Below, piece by piece: positions 32,165 through 44,580 of a DNA stretch of 64,000 nucleotides. Location of the stretch: the NCBI GenBank assembly GCA_030998225.1, contig JAPYXD010000704.1, forward strand, positions 13,454,001 through 13,518,000, read 5' to 3'. This stretch comes from Diplolepis rosae (taxonomy: Eukaryota; Arthropoda; Insecta; Hymenoptera; Diplolepididae). The first letter of the stretch is position 1. The number at the start of each line of letters is the position of its first letter. A program made the translations under genes and the position numbers. The notes under the pieces are model-generated. The model saw only the letters and a program-made list of their open reading frames with translations, made no database searches and was not told the origin of the DNA.

Positions 32165-34020
32165 CTGAAAAAAAAAGATACATTTTTTATTACACATTTG
32201 AATTGAGGTGCAAGATCATGATTACATGTGAAAATAACTTAAAAGTACTCTTTTCATTTAAAAAGGCTACTGGAAAGTGGATTTTAAGATTTTAGAATGT
32301 GCCCCAGTGGGAATTTATTTTTAAAACAAAATAAGATAAATAATACTATTTTGTAGATTCACTTTAATGTTCAAATGTTTAAATAATACTATGTCACAAT
32401 AATGTGAAAATTGCAATTTTCCATATGGATTTGTCAATACTTTTAAAATTTTTTTAAACTATTCGAATTCTAATTTTCTAATTTTTTGAAGTTTTTTCAA
32501 ATTTGTACAATTAATAAAAAAATTTTCAAAATCACCTTTATTTTTTTGTAAAATTTATTAATTATAATTATCTACCAATTGCAATTTATTTTCAAAAATT
32601 CAAAAAAATTTTAAACCTGTTATATTTTTTTATGAATTCTCTTTTAGTTTTTTCACAAAAAGTGCAAGTGCTTTTTAACAACCGTTGCGAAATTTTCGGA
32701 AAGAAATTAAATTCGAGTGAATCCGATCCATTCCGAAATCTGTTCCAGAACCATTTCGAAGAAGTGGTAAGGATTTCTTTTATTGGAGATTTTCACGGTA
32801 TCCAAGACATAAAAACTTTAATATAATTTTTTGACTAAGACGAGGATGTGTTTCAAGTAAATATCAAAATTTGCTCAAGCAGGTGTGCTATTCACTCTTT
32901 TGTGTAAATAATTGCCGATGCTTCGTCCTGAATAAATGATCTTTATATGATAGTGATCATAAGCTCGATCTACCGCACGATCATTCTCAATCTTGTTACT
33001 CGTTCCCCTTTTTTTATAATCCGTTCCGGTTTTGCAGACGTAAAGATATTCTGGCCCGAAATCTGATCGCCCCGAGACAAAAGTGATGTACTTGGCCGAA
33101 ATACATATTCATGATAGCTGTAATTTATTTTGTAATCTATTATTACATTTAATTGCTTTAATATGCATATATAATAAATTTCGCATGAGCTACATATTTC
33201 TAAATTAGGAATTGCACATAATCACTAATTTTTTCTGAATCAGCCAAATCGTATTTTTTGATATTTATTTATTAATTTACTCTATGTTCAATTGCAATCT
33301 AATTCCGTAGTAATTAATACAACCTTTATACTATTTCCAAGGCTAATTATTTTGTGAAATCGGGTATAATTAAAAATATGCTTTCTAACTCAAAGCTATG
33401 ATTAGATAGAAGATTCTAATTAGAAAATTTCGATTACTTTAATTAATAGACTTGAGGTTAAACAATCTCATTGCTTTTGACTAATTCTGCCATATTTGAT
33501 GCAAATAAACTTCATAGTTATAATTATAAAAAGATAATTTATAAGTTGCAAATAAGTTTTCTATGTAGAAGGAATTATAATATCATTTGTAGATAAGATG
33601 CGATTAATTCCAAGTTGGGAATCTAAATTGTAATTGAGCAGATAAAGTTTTATTTTTAACTGTTAAGTGATGTTTACAGGTGTTTATGTGAATGAAGAAT
33701 ATATGATTATTGTGCAGTGAAGACCAGCGTTCATTTGAACCTGCTGCAAACCGAGTCTTCAATTTAAGATGTGCTTATGCTTCACAGAAACAAATTGCCT
33801 ACTAATGTAGTCGTACATCATGTCAACGTATTTATCCTCGGCAGTCTGGGAAAGGTTTGTCATTTCTAGTGTTAATGAAATGCTTTCACTATTATGAGAT
33901 TCACAGAAGAGAGTTATAAAACAGAATTTTTTAATCTGGAAAATGGAGAATGATTTATATAGCAATCGTTATAATAAAGTTACCTAAAAAATCGTTTTAG
34001 CTAAGGATCAAGATGGAGCA
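32165..34020. other. Upstream region of Stubble, no gene recognised
   Basis: Mostly non-repetitive AT-rich sequence. 32,880-33,110 is less AT-rich (CGATCATTCTCAATC, CCGTTCCGG), and 33,110-33,700 has many TAATTA/ATGCATAT words. A 68-codon minus-strand frame at 33,759-33,965 (AEDKYVDMMYDYISRQFV) is not recognised. A 5'UTR exon or enhancer of Stubble could lie here. Confidence 0.35.
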
Positions 34021-34074
34021 GCAACAGTGGACGTTTATTAGAAACATAATGTCTGGAAGATGAAAGAAAGCTTG

Positions 34075-34945
34075 GTCTAAACGAATGTTCCCTTGATGCC
34101 CGTAAGACGTACCGAAGACGTCCAATTTCCCTATGTTAACCAGAAAGCTGATAAAATATTTTATAACGTCTGAGAGACATTCTTAGGTCAACAAAAGGTT
34201 CATACGGAATTTTAAAGACGTTAAGAAGACGTCTAATATCTCTATGTTTACTAGGAAGTTGATATAATATTTTATAACGTCTGAGAGACATCCATAGGCC
34301 AAGAATGAGGTTCACACAGAATTCAGAAGACGTTAAGAAGACGTCTAATGACCCTATGTTTACTAGGAATTAGATATAATATTTTATAACGTCTGAGAGA
34401 CATTCTAAAGCCAAGAAGAGATGCACACAGAATTAAGAAGACGTTAAGAAGACGTCTAATGTCCCTAATCTTACTAGAAAGTTGATATAATATTTTATAA
34501 CGTCTGCGAGACATTCTTAGGCCAAGAAGAGATTCACACAGAATTAAGAAGACGTTAAGAAGACGTCTAATGACCCTATGTTTACTAGGAAGCTGATATA
34601 ATATTTTATAACGTCTGAGTGATATTTTAAGGCCAAGAAGGGATTGACACAGAATTAAGAAGACGTTAAGAAGACGTCTAGTCCCTATTCTTACTAGAAA
34701 GTTGATATAATATTTTATAACGTCTGCGAGACATTCTTAGGCCAAGAAGAGATTCACACAGAATTAAGAAGACGTTAAGAAGACGTCTAATGACCCTATG
34801 TTTACTAGGAATTAGATATAATATTTTATAACGTCTGAGAGACATTCTAAGGCCAAGAAGAGGTTCACACAGAATTAAGAAGACGTTAAGAAGACGTCTA
34901 ATATCCCTATGTTTACTAGGAAGTTGATATAATATTTTATAACGT
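34075..34945. repeat. Tandem array, about 111-bp period, 7-8 copies
   Basis: The motif GAAGACGTCTAAT recurs at about 34,225, 34,337, 34,449, 34,559, 34,670, 34,779 and 34,889. Each monomer has ATATAATATTTTATAACGTC and the inverted pair AGACGT-TAAGAAG-ACGTCT. It expands one piece of the surrounding GACGTC-rich repeat. Spacing and unit size exclude a CRISPR array. Confidence 0.9.
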
Positions 34946-35990
34946 TCCCATTGGGATGCTATACCTCAGTAGACACAAGAACATTGAAGGTCTTCGAGAC
35001 GTCTTAAAGACGTCCCGTGGACTGCAATTCCAAAAATTTTACTGTCATAAGTAGATCTTATGTCTTAAGACGCCCAGAAGTCACTTGACACTTGAATTCC
35101 CTCGACATCCGCCAGACGTCCCAAGGATGTCTAATATCACTATTTCTAGTAGTTAGAAGGTATAATATTTTATAATGTCTATAAAAAATGTCTTTTGGAC
35201 TTCTATGTGAGGATTTTTTTTGTCCTTAGAACGTCTTATATCTTAAAGACCTCTAGAAGATTCTCAAGGCATCCAGGAGACGTTAATTGTCCCTGTATCC
35301 TTAAATGTGATATGACCCTAGTGGTCACATGGACATTGGACATCTTCAGGATGTCTTAAGGATGTTTCACAGACCTCCACGTCAGGTTTTTCAATATCCT
35401 GAAAACGTCCCATGTCTTACAGACGTTTCATTAACAAAATACGTTCAGTGAACAACAAGAAGCCTGACACTATAATCCCCGAAAAATATTTAAGACGTCT
35501 AAAGAATGTCTAATGTATTTGTGTCCACTGAGGCATAAATATACATTGAAAAAATATTTGACATGAGAAAAGACTTATGCAAATAAATATTCATCAAGAC
35601 GTCCAAAAGACAAGAAAAAGAATGAAACTTAAGTATGACTCCAGTGGGCATAGGAACATTAGACGTCTTAAGAACGTCTTTCAAACTTCTATGTTAGGTT
35701 TTTTGCTGTCTTGAGAACATCTCATATCCTTTAGACGTTTAGAAGACGAGAGAAAGCTTGACTTTTAAGTTTCTTTTTCATCTGTAAGACGTTCCAAAGA
35801 TCCCGAGAGACGTCCTCGAGACGTTTCTAGGAAATCCAATATCTATCCGATCGACGTCCCAAAGATGCCCAACGTATTAAAGATGTCTTAAAAACATTGA
35901 ATAACCCGACAACGTTTCTAGGGTGCCTAAAAGACACGATGTGAAAGACGTCTTAGAGACGTCTTCAGATTCTTTGCCCACTCGACTCTT
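34946..35990. repeat. GACGTC-rich dispersed repeat, inverted copy of 27.4 kb
   Basis: The text AATATTTGACATGAGAAAAG and its surroundings (35,450-35,610) mirror 27,435-27,560. Irregular GACGTCTTA/ACGTCC words occur every 20-40 bp. A further degenerate piece lies at 40,680-40,850. No coding capacity seen. Confidence 0.6.
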
Positions 35991-36109
35991 GTAGATACAG
36001 TTTTGAACTTTTTTAAAAGAAACCTTGATAGGATGTCCTAATTAAAATGTTCTGGGTGGGCCAGATAATAATTTTTAATGGAACAAAAAGAATAAAAATA
36101 TATAATGGA

Positions 36110-36570
36110 ACGATAATTTCATTGACTCTACATAATAAATCGTACTCGACCTGATTCAAGTCGATATAAAAGCAGACTGAAATATGAGGCCACTCTCCGG
36201 TAGAAGAGATAATCAGGATTCAGAAATGCATTTTTTATCTCCGGATGAAGGCGGTGCATGCAATCCGGTGTACATTCGTGCATACATTCATTAAGAAAAT
36301 TCGGAACGTGTGCGGTTAATGTCTACAGATTTGAAGGTAACCGAGATGATATTACTCTGGCGAGACTCGATCCGATTTATTCTTGTTCAAACGAAATGTT
36401 TCTCCACGCACATTAATGTGCTCCTTTTTCTTCACTCGGCGAATTCTCGTTTCACATACCGGGTCAACGATTCGTGGCCGCCAGTTTATTAGGGAATTTC
36501 AACGCAAGAGATAATTTGCACGAGCGACATGATTCCTCATCGTTTCGTTGCTTGTCCGATAACGAGCACG
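36110..36570. promoter_or_regulatory. CpG-richer unique island, possible regulatory sequence
   Basis: Unlike its AT-rich, repetitive neighbours this stretch is balanced and CpG-bearing (CTCCGGATGAAGGCGG, TTCGTGGCCGCC, CGATAACGAGCACGTGG). It shows no repeat family and has a TATAAAAG on the plus strand at 36,165. It lies about 4 kb upstream of the putative first Stubble coding exon. An enhancer, promoter or 5'UTR exon is possible. No ORF is convincing. Confidence 0.3.
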
Positions 36571-36677
36571 TGGACATGTGAAATTCCAATGCAATGGAAT
36601 TTCTTTCGTTTCTCTTTTTTTCTTTTCTTTCTACTTTGCTTCTTAGTTGCTTGGTATCACTGACCCAAAGATTTCTA

Positions 36678-37001
36678 CTCTTTAAATCTCAACTAGCCAA
36701 ATTTTCACTGATTGAATCAGTGATTTGCTTTTTCACTGATTCATCAGTGAAAACAACTTTTTCACTATTAAATCAGTTGCTTTTCACTAAATAAATAACT
36801 GAAAAAATATGTTTTACTGTTAAGTCAGTTACTTTTCACTAAGTAAATGACTGAAAAAATATGTTTCACTGTTAAATCAGTTAATTTTCACCCAATTAAT
36901 CAGTGAAATTGGAATGATTCCCAGTAACCTCTTTTTGGCTATTTGAATCAGTCCAATTTCACTGATAATCAATAGATTACGACTAATTCAGATTTAGAGA
37001 G
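36678..37001. mobile_element. CTCTCTAAATC-family MITE, expanded (324 bp)
   Basis: TA flanks CTCTTTAAATCTCAACTAGC and the inverse of CTCTCTAAATCTGAATTAG. Extra internal AAATCAGTT-TTTTCACT-AAATAAATGACTG units make it longer than the 212-bp type copy. Confidence 0.75.
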
Positions 37002-37083
37002 TAATAGGGACTTTGATTTCAAGGAATATAGGTCCCTTCCTCAAATTTAGGAAAACCATCAATTTTAGTGATTATTTATTGAA

Positions 37084-37532
37084 CTCTCAAAACCTGAATC
37101 AGTGAACGGCCATGATTCGCAGTGACTATTTACTGATGGCAGCAGCTTATAAGTCGTTCACTGAGAATCAGTGAAATTCGACTGATGAATCAGTGAAATA
37201 GAATGAACTCACTTATTTAATCGGTGAAATCTTTAGGTGGGAATAATAAAAGCAGCAATATATTTTAACGATCGATGAACTCGTTTATTTTAGGTTAAAC
37301 AGCACTAGAAACAAATTACGTAGTTATTATTATATATCGTAATTATTATTGTGTATAATTATATTAGGTATAATAAAAAAATTAAAAATCGATCGTAATG
37401 TGCAGATGAAACTTTTGAATTCCTGAATTCAAAACTTATGTTCAAGTGGCGCGTTTACTGATTCTTCTGTGAAATTAAAGCAGGGCACTGATTTATCGGT
37501 TGATATATTTTTACTGATTCAGGTTAAGAGAG
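37084..37532. mobile_element. Diverged CTCTCTAAATC-family element
   Basis: Left end CTCTCAAAACCTGAATCAG and right end ACTGATTCAGGTTAAGAGAG. The interior has AATCAGTGAA units split by about 200 bp of unrelated AT-rich sequence. Confidence 0.5.
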
Positions 37533-38400
37533 AAATTCATTAAATGTACTGATGACAGCAGTTTTATTTAATTGAAAGTATTCCTTTTGATATTTTGTGA
37601 TGTTTTATCTTTGAATTGCGAATTTTATGCAAATGGGGTGGATTTTCCGCAATCGGAATTTTTAATTGTCTTGAATTTTTCAAATACTTTGTTCTTAGAT
37701 ATAGTAATAAATAGTCTTATAAAAATCATTTTTTATTTCAACAACGATTGAGAATTATTCTAAATATTAATATTATCAATTTATAAAATTTGACACTTTT
37801 TATTTTCAAGATCTCATATCTATGTTTTCTTATTTTGACACTCGAGTTTTTTGATTTGTCACTTATAAAATTAGCTGATTTTTTTATTTAATAATATATT
37901 TTATATTATCGTTCTTAAGATCACAAAATTAAAAAAACCATAATTTCTAATTTTATATTGTTTTTTTTTAATTTTCGAAAAAGAAGAAAATTTGTTCAAT
38001 TAGTAATTTTAAAACTTTGAAGATCAGAATTCACTGAAAGTATCTTTGGATTTTAATTAGAAGTTTTTTCCATTAATTTAATTTAATAACTTATTTATAA
38101 ATATATAATCAGTTTATTTGGTAAATTTGAAGATTCTTTAGTTTTTTTCATTTTTGAATTTCGTAATTATTTTGTAATTTGTCATTCTGCATATTAAAAG
38201 ACTTGAAATGTTTTGATAGAAAATGAGAAAGATGTTAATTTCCATGCATCCCTCAAAGGCTATCTTCTTCTATTCATGTATGTATTCCTCATGACCAGTT
38301 GGATCTATTGTTTTCTATCCGCGAGTTTATCGACCATACACACCATATTCAATTTTGATGTTGAAGTAAATAATATATTGTAAGAAATAGAAAATGATTA
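37533..38400. other. AT-rich stretch, nothing recognised
   Basis: No ORF, repeat family or RNA gene. 38,225-38,345 is the only less AT-rich part. Confidence 0.4.
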
Positions 38401-39745
38401 AAATTATTTTAAAAAGGATAGGCATAGATAGATATACAGAGATTGAAACCATGGTTATAATTGTGAAAGAGATAAAAAAAGGTTGAAATGATGAGACAAA
38501 AGATATTTATGGATGGAAGGATCGGGATTAATAAATAAGTATGCTATAATGGATTATAAAGAAGATAAAAAGGAATTTAATAATTATACAATGAATCAAG
38601 ATGGATTGAATGTCAGAGATTAAAAAATATAGTTGTGATTGTGGATTGTAAATAAGATATTTCAGGAGAGGGTTTAAATTATTTGAAAGGATTAGACGAA
38701 GGATTAACATGGATAGATGGTTAGGGATTAATAAAAATTATTGCCATATAGTAAATTATAAAAAAGATAAATTAAAAAGGAGATATAGAAAATGATTAAA
38801 ACAATTGGAAAATAATAGACATGGACAGAAAGATAGAGATTGATAAAGATAGGTGCGATCATTGATTTTAAAAGAGATAGGCAATGATTAAAATTATCTG
38901 GGATGATTAGACGAAGGATAGACATGGATAGATGGATAGAAATTAATAAATATTGATGTCATAGTTAATTATAAAAGAGACGAAAAAAAGATCAATTAAA
39001 AAGGAGACACAGAAAATGATTGAAATAATTGGAAAAGAATAGATATGGATAGAAAAATAGAGATTAAAATAGATAGGTGCGATCATTGATTTTAAAAAAG
39101 ATAGGAAAGGATTGAAATTATTTGGAATGATTAGACGAAGAATAAACATGAATAGATGGATAGGGATTAATAAATCTTGATGCCACAGTAAATTATAAAA
39201 GAGATAAATTAAAAAGAAGATATAGAAAATGATTGAAATAATTGGAAAAGAATAGACTTGGGTAGAAAGATAGAGATTGATAAAGATAGGTGCGATCATT
39301 GATTTTAAAAGAGATAGGAAAGGATTGAAATTATTTGGAATGATTAGACGAAGAATACACATGGATAGATGGGTAGGGATTAATAAATATTCATGCCATA
39401 GTAAATTATAAAAGAGATAAATTAAAAAGGAGATATGGAAAATGATTAAAATAATTGGAAAAGAATAGATATGGGTAGAAAGATAGAGATTGATAAAGAT
39501 AGGTGCGATCATTGATTTTAAAAGAGATAGGAAAGGATTGAAATTATTTGGAATGATTAGACGAAGAATACACATGGATAGATGGGTAGGGATTAATAAA
39601 TATTCATGCCATAGTAAATTATAAAAGAGATAAATTAAAAAGGAGATATGGAAAATGATTAAAATAATTGGAAAAGAATAGATATGGATAGAAAAATAAT
39701 AGTGTGAATAAAGATAGATGTGTGAAATCTGAAGATAAGAAGCCA
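38401..39745. repeat. Tandem array, about 213-bp period, about 6 copies
   Basis: GGTGCGATCATTGATTTTAA recurs at about 38,852, 39,076, 39,289 and 39,501, and GATGGRTAGGGATTAATAAA likewise. The last three units are nearly identical and 213 bp long (71 codons), so a minus-strand frame of 274 codons stays open across them. Units to the left are more diverged. Confidence 0.88.
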
Positions 39746-39749
39746 TAAA

Positions 39750-39945
39750 TGGATCTGAATCAGTCAAATTTCCACTGTTAAATCAGTTAATTTTCACTGA
39801 TTCATCAGTGAAAAAAATATTTCTCACTGTCAAATCAGTCAATTTTCACTGAAATAATTAGTGAAATTTGATTGATTTACAGTAACCTCTTTTTAGCTAT
39901 TTTAATCAGTCAAATTTCACTGATAATCAGTAGATTTTGACCCAT
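39750..39945. mobile_element. CTCTCTAAATC-family MITE, both ends trimmed
   Basis: Begins TCTGAATCAGTCAAATTTCC and ends AATCAGTAGATTTTGAC, with the AACCTCTTTTTAGCTATT core. It joins directly to the 213-bp array. Confidence 0.65.
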
Positions 39946-41360
39946 AGCAGGAAGAAAATTTTTCAAAATGATAAAATTTCAAACTTTGAAAATGAAAGAT
40001 TCGTGATACATGATTCGACGCACAATAGTCACTTAAAAGAACAATTTATTTCTTCTGAAAAAGCTGCCATTTCTGAAAAATTCTATTATTTAAACCCTTT
40101 TTAGGTGTCAAATTTGCGATACATTATTGATTCAGATTGCAATTAATTAAGCCTTAATCGATTAAAATATCAGGGTTAAATGAATTTAATTGCTCAGACC
40201 GTGAGAAAATTAGAATCAATATAAATGTAAATGTTTCATTGAGATACGTATATATATATATAAATTCTTTAACGGAACTGGTTGCAGTTTTATGTGAGCC
40301 TGACGTGAAACATTTTGTCTGTGGAAAAACATTAAGAAGATCAAATCAACAAGGTTTGGTAATTGCACATGTCTTGGTGAACTGATATGGGTTAATGTTA
40401 AACTGTAAGTTTCAGAATTATCCGAATCTGAACTGCATGTAATTACGATTTCGAGATATTCGTTTGTTGTTAATGATCGTATCACTTACAGGTAGACCGT
40501 AGCGTTAATGAACCTGACACAAGAAACTGGACGAATAAAAAATTATAATTTAAGTTAATGTCTGTATTCATGTGATTATCTCTCTTCTCATTCATTTTGG
40601 CAGGCAGTCATTAATATATTCACTACAATTTTTAATTAAGTACAAGTTTAGGTAATTTTATCACATTTATTAGGTACCGAAACATTTAGATATCTTCGAG
40701 AGGTTTCAAAGGCATCTGATGTTTAATAGACATCTTTAAAATATAAAACATCTTTTCCAAAACGAAAAGCTTGACAAAAACCTCCTCAGGGAATTTTTAA
40801 GACGTAACAAAGATGTCCAACGTCCCTCTACCCATTGAGACGTTAATTTAATTCTTAAATAATAAATTTTATACAAAAATAAATAAAAAAGGTATCAATA
40901 TAGTTAATAATAATTCTGTCCATGGTTAATTTTAAAAATAAAATACGATATATTTTAAAAGTATATTTATTGAATTAGAACGTTGTTTATTGCAAACTGA
41001 TAAAAATTTCATCAATTTGAATAGACTTTAATATACAAGTGTTAAATTAAAATCAATAGAGTTGTATATTATGAAAAATTAATATACATTCATATTAAAT
41101 TTAATAACTTTTCGATCAAAATAGATTAAAATTAACAAAAGTTATTTAAATTTATACACAAGTAAATTAAAATTCGAGTAAAAGTTTATATTTTTTAAGG
41201 TGACAATTTTTGAAATTTAATATACTTTATTGAAATAAACTCCCATTACTTGTAATGGAAGTTTAATACAGAAATTTCTAACAGTGCATATCTGAGGAAT
41301 TGTACTTTTTTGGAATATGGGTTAACAATGCAAGATTCATTGAAAAGATAATATATAATT
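39946..41360. other. No gene recognised
   Basis: AT-rich, with a degenerate GACGTC-type patch at 40,680-40,850. An 89-codon minus frame (40,216-40,485, CSSDSDNSETYSLTLTHISS) shows weak likeness to one at 33,759-33,965 (CESHNSESISLTLEMTN). This may be an old repeat and is too weak for a gene call. Confidence 0.35.
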
Positions 41361-41660
41361 TCTTAACACTCGAGTCGATGTGTTCCGTCTCGGTCAAGCA
41401 GTCTTTTAAGTTCAAACAGTTCTCGTTTTTGGTGTCCGTTAATTAAAAAACGATCGAACAAGACTTTACATCGACATTGAAATGAAAACCTAGATCGCGA
41501 GAATCGACCCGTGATAATGTTCGCTCGTCCGTAAAATTCCGATACAGATAACCTCGCAAATTTACAAGTAGCATAAATCGTTTGCGATAAAACGTTCGAA
41601 GATACTTGTAATCTATGAATAGACATTAGAATCAATAAATACTTCAAATTAGACATAAAT
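41361..41660 (-). other. CpG-bearing unique stretch with a 97-codon minus-strand ORF
   Basis: The minus frame 41,656-41,363 (FARLSVSEFYGRANIITGRF, CKVLFDRFLINGHQKRELFE) has balanced codon composition, unlike the AT-rich surroundings. I recognise no domain. It could be an unrecognised exon, a decayed gene or chance in a CpG-rich regulatory stretch. Confidence 0.25.
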
Positions 41661-42094
41661 TGAAAATTCGATCCTCTTTTGTAGCGTCAAGGGGGCTTCG
41701 CTAAAAATCAGAAAATGCACTAGAAATTATTTTAATCATTCAAATATACTCTAGCGGATGTGTGAAATATTTATGAAAGGCCCCATTAAATAATTTTCCT
41801 TTTAATTTATGAAGCTTCAAAGTTTACCCTCGAAGTAAAAATTTCGGGGTGACTGATATAAAATCTGTCTCATAATATATGTTCATTAAGTATTTTTTTC
41901 TATACAACTGAATAAGATTCCATTTAAATTTCTTTTTTGGTAAGAATAATATTATATTCTACTTTTTATAATAAATAAAATTCTGCCAAATTTTTTTGCA
42001 ATCCCAAACAAAATATTTCCATGAGCCCCTAACATCAGGAAATCAATGTGGGATAAATAAAAACTATTTTTTGTCCACCGCACAACGAGAATTA

Positions 42095-42206
42095 GCCTTT
42101 TTAGTGTCGTTTTGCGTTCGGAAAGTTGATTTTCTCGCACTAGTGTGGTAAAATTTTAACTTTGCAGAAAATTAACTTTCCGCACGCAAAACGACACCGA
42201 GTCGGC
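42095..42206. repeat. 112-bp hairpin (mini foldback element)
   Basis: The arms share GTGTCGTTTTGCGTKCGGAA then AGTTRATTTTCT, inverted, around a 28-bp loop. Confidence 0.65.
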
Positions 42207-42394
42207 TATCTTTCGATATACAGCGAACAAAAAATATCGTTTGTATCACTTTTTTAATGTGGTATTTTATTTTTAGAAATTGTATGCTAAAAGTAATAAA
42301 TTTTAGTTTCTGTAATTGTTAGCAACAGCGTTACGTGCATCTTTTGGCCCATTCCAGTTTTCCAGACCAGCGCCATGTCAGAAAAATGTCCAAC

Positions 42395-42640
42395 TCGTCA
42401 GTACCCTGCCCCGTGTAGAAATTTCCCTATCTTTCCTAATTTCAAGTGGGGTTCTTGTGGGGCCCGGACTAGAATTTCCTAAAATAGAAAAAATTGGTAG
42501 GGACACTGGTAGCACCCGATTAGTATTTCTAGGCAAGAAAAAACTGATAGGAGCCCTGTCAGGTGCCAGTAAAGAATTCCTTTTTTCGCTTAAGTACGGA
42601 AAATCTATTTGTATCTGGCGGGGCCCCCACTAGAAAATCC
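42395..42640. mobile_element. CCCGTGYAGAAA-family element fragment
   Basis: Starts CCCCGTGTAGAAATTTCCC and carries GGGGCCCGGACTAGAA and GGGGCCCCCACTAGAAAATC blocks. The same vocabulary is at 46,150-46,340, and the same terminus type at 6,868 and 48,291. Confidence 0.5.
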
Positions 42641-43500
42641 CTACTTGTAATATTTGTGGTTAAGGTTAGGTCCATTAGATACAACATAACCTTCATTCTT
42701 TATTCCCATTAGAATTTGATCTTATCTCAGAAAAATGGAGATTTTCTGAACACTTTCTTAGATAAGATCATTACTTAAGAGGAATGAAGTACTTTTAAGA
42801 AAACTTTTTTATAATTTTGACTCGAATTTGCATGTAATCATAATAATTATATGCGAGCACGTGTGTGTATGTGTGTGTATCTGATTGTGTCGAGGTAGTA
42901 ACAATAACTAAACATGTATTTCAATTAACATGGAGTGAATGGTAAAATCAATTAAAGCTTTCATAGTAAACAAAAGCAGTAGAAGTTACTACATAAGAGT
43001 AGTTAGAAAAACAAACTGATGATAAGTAAATAAGTGTACTATTTTTTTTAATAGTACTTCATTAGTTGGAATTTCTTATTACGAACTTGAATGCATAATT
43101 TCGTTATGAGATGATTTTCTTGAAACAAAAGCTTCATCATATTTTTGGAATTGAAAAATCTCAAATTTTTTAGATTCTGAACATACGTTGATTTCACTCT
43201 TGAAAACAAAAATTAAAGGAATCATAACCTGTATAAAGTATCGCTAATATACAATAATCAAAATTAATACTTCTAAAATTTATATAATTCTTTTTATTAT
43301 GTAATGTTCTTTAATTCAAAAATTTGATCTGTTTCTTTCAAAAATATTTTATTTTATAGAAAATCGATTTAGTAATCAAAAATCTTGAAAATTTTAATCA
43401 GAATCATAAATTGGCATAAAATTTAAAAATTCCCGATTACACGGGGCCCAAACACGTTTTACACGGCCCTGCAGTAGTTGCAGGTTATAAGCACTATTTT
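42641..43500. other. AT-rich stretch, nothing but a short (GT)n run
   Basis: A GTGTGTATGTGTGTGTATCT microsatellite lies at about 42,861-42,882. Otherwise no feature is recognised. Confidence 0.45.
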
Positions 43501-43517
43501 CCTTCTTGTATTCCAAG

Positions 43518-43595
43518 CGTGCGCAGCCGAGAGGCTTATTCGTTAGGTTAGTAATGCGTTAATTATAGGTAGAGAGGGTTCGAATCCGCAGCGTT
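43518..43595 (+). repeat. tRNA-derived relic (possible SINE head)
   Basis: An A-box-like GCAGCCGAGAGGCTTA is followed 40 bp later by a perfect B box GGTTCGAATCC (43,577-43,587). T-stem and acceptor pairing are poor, so it is not a working tRNA. The spacing fits a serine/leucine-type tRNA-derived SINE promoter. Confidence 0.4.
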
Positions 43596-44580
43596 AAGAA
43601 TAATTTTTAATACTGCCTAAACGAGCGTTTGTGTAGTGTAGAGAGGGTTGTATGTTTGAAGGTAAGTTTTTTCGGTGTACATGTAACGAAAAAGTACTGT
43701 CAACTTACTCAGAAAAACTTTCCTAGCTTGAAAATAGGTTTTTTACTGTGACAACAGTAAACTTAACCTTCTAAGCGAATTTCCCTCCGTTGCCGTTAAA
43801 AACGGTAAATATTAGAGTCTTAACTCGAATTTTCCCTGTACTTTTTCTCTCAGTGTGGACAATCCTTCTTATTTATTATTTTATGTGCCTCCGGCGCGCA
43901 AACTCGTTTTTTCGCTACAGTTAACAGTAGCGCATTGTAGTATATTGCGCTACAGAGGAATGAAATGTAAAAATTGAATTGCGCATGCGCCTATTACGAT
44001 ACAGCGGGGCGTAATCTTCTTCTTATTCTTCTTCTTCGTTCAGCGTTAGCACCTTACTGGCAAAGCCTTGTACATTTGAACTGCGCATGCGTCTATTGAA
44101 ATCCATTACTACTACACAAGATCGATAAAATCAAAATGGCCGGGACTAGTCGTGACATATCAAGTGTAATGACTAGCGCCGCAAACAATTACAATACTAG
44201 ATTAGATTCGAGTGTACGCATAAAAACTCGTATACGCACCGAAGTCACATAAAATAGAATACGTGCCAATGCACACAATTCGGGAAATTACGAGCACAGT
44301 GCGGCCACTACCATGTATTTCAGGAAGGTACTTAAAAACGTGAAAATAAGCATCAGCGCCGCCAAGTTTTGATAGCAAGAACTAATATCAATGGAAACGA
44401 AACCCCCGTCCCCCCAACCCGGTGTATTCTAAAGAGCGGAAAATTTTGAAATATATTGTATGAAATCCATTTCATAAATTTAAATGATTAAAAGTTGAAA
44501 ATAATTTGTGAAAGAATAAAAATACAACAAGAATTTTTAAATATGAATTACAATGAACAGTTAAATACTGTACTATTACA

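Noticed and set aside
34075..34945. CRISPR-like regular repeats
   Set aside because: The whole 111-bp unit is conserved, with no unique spacers and a eukaryotic context.
38943..39767. 274-codon minus-strand ORF as a membrane protein gene
   Set aside because: It is made of three near-identical 213-bp repeat units, and diverged units to the left are broken. AT-rich repeats give spurious hydrophobic frames.
42316..42633. 105-codon ORF as a gene
   Set aside because: Falls within a CCCGTGYAGAAA-family transposon fragment and has no recognisable domain.
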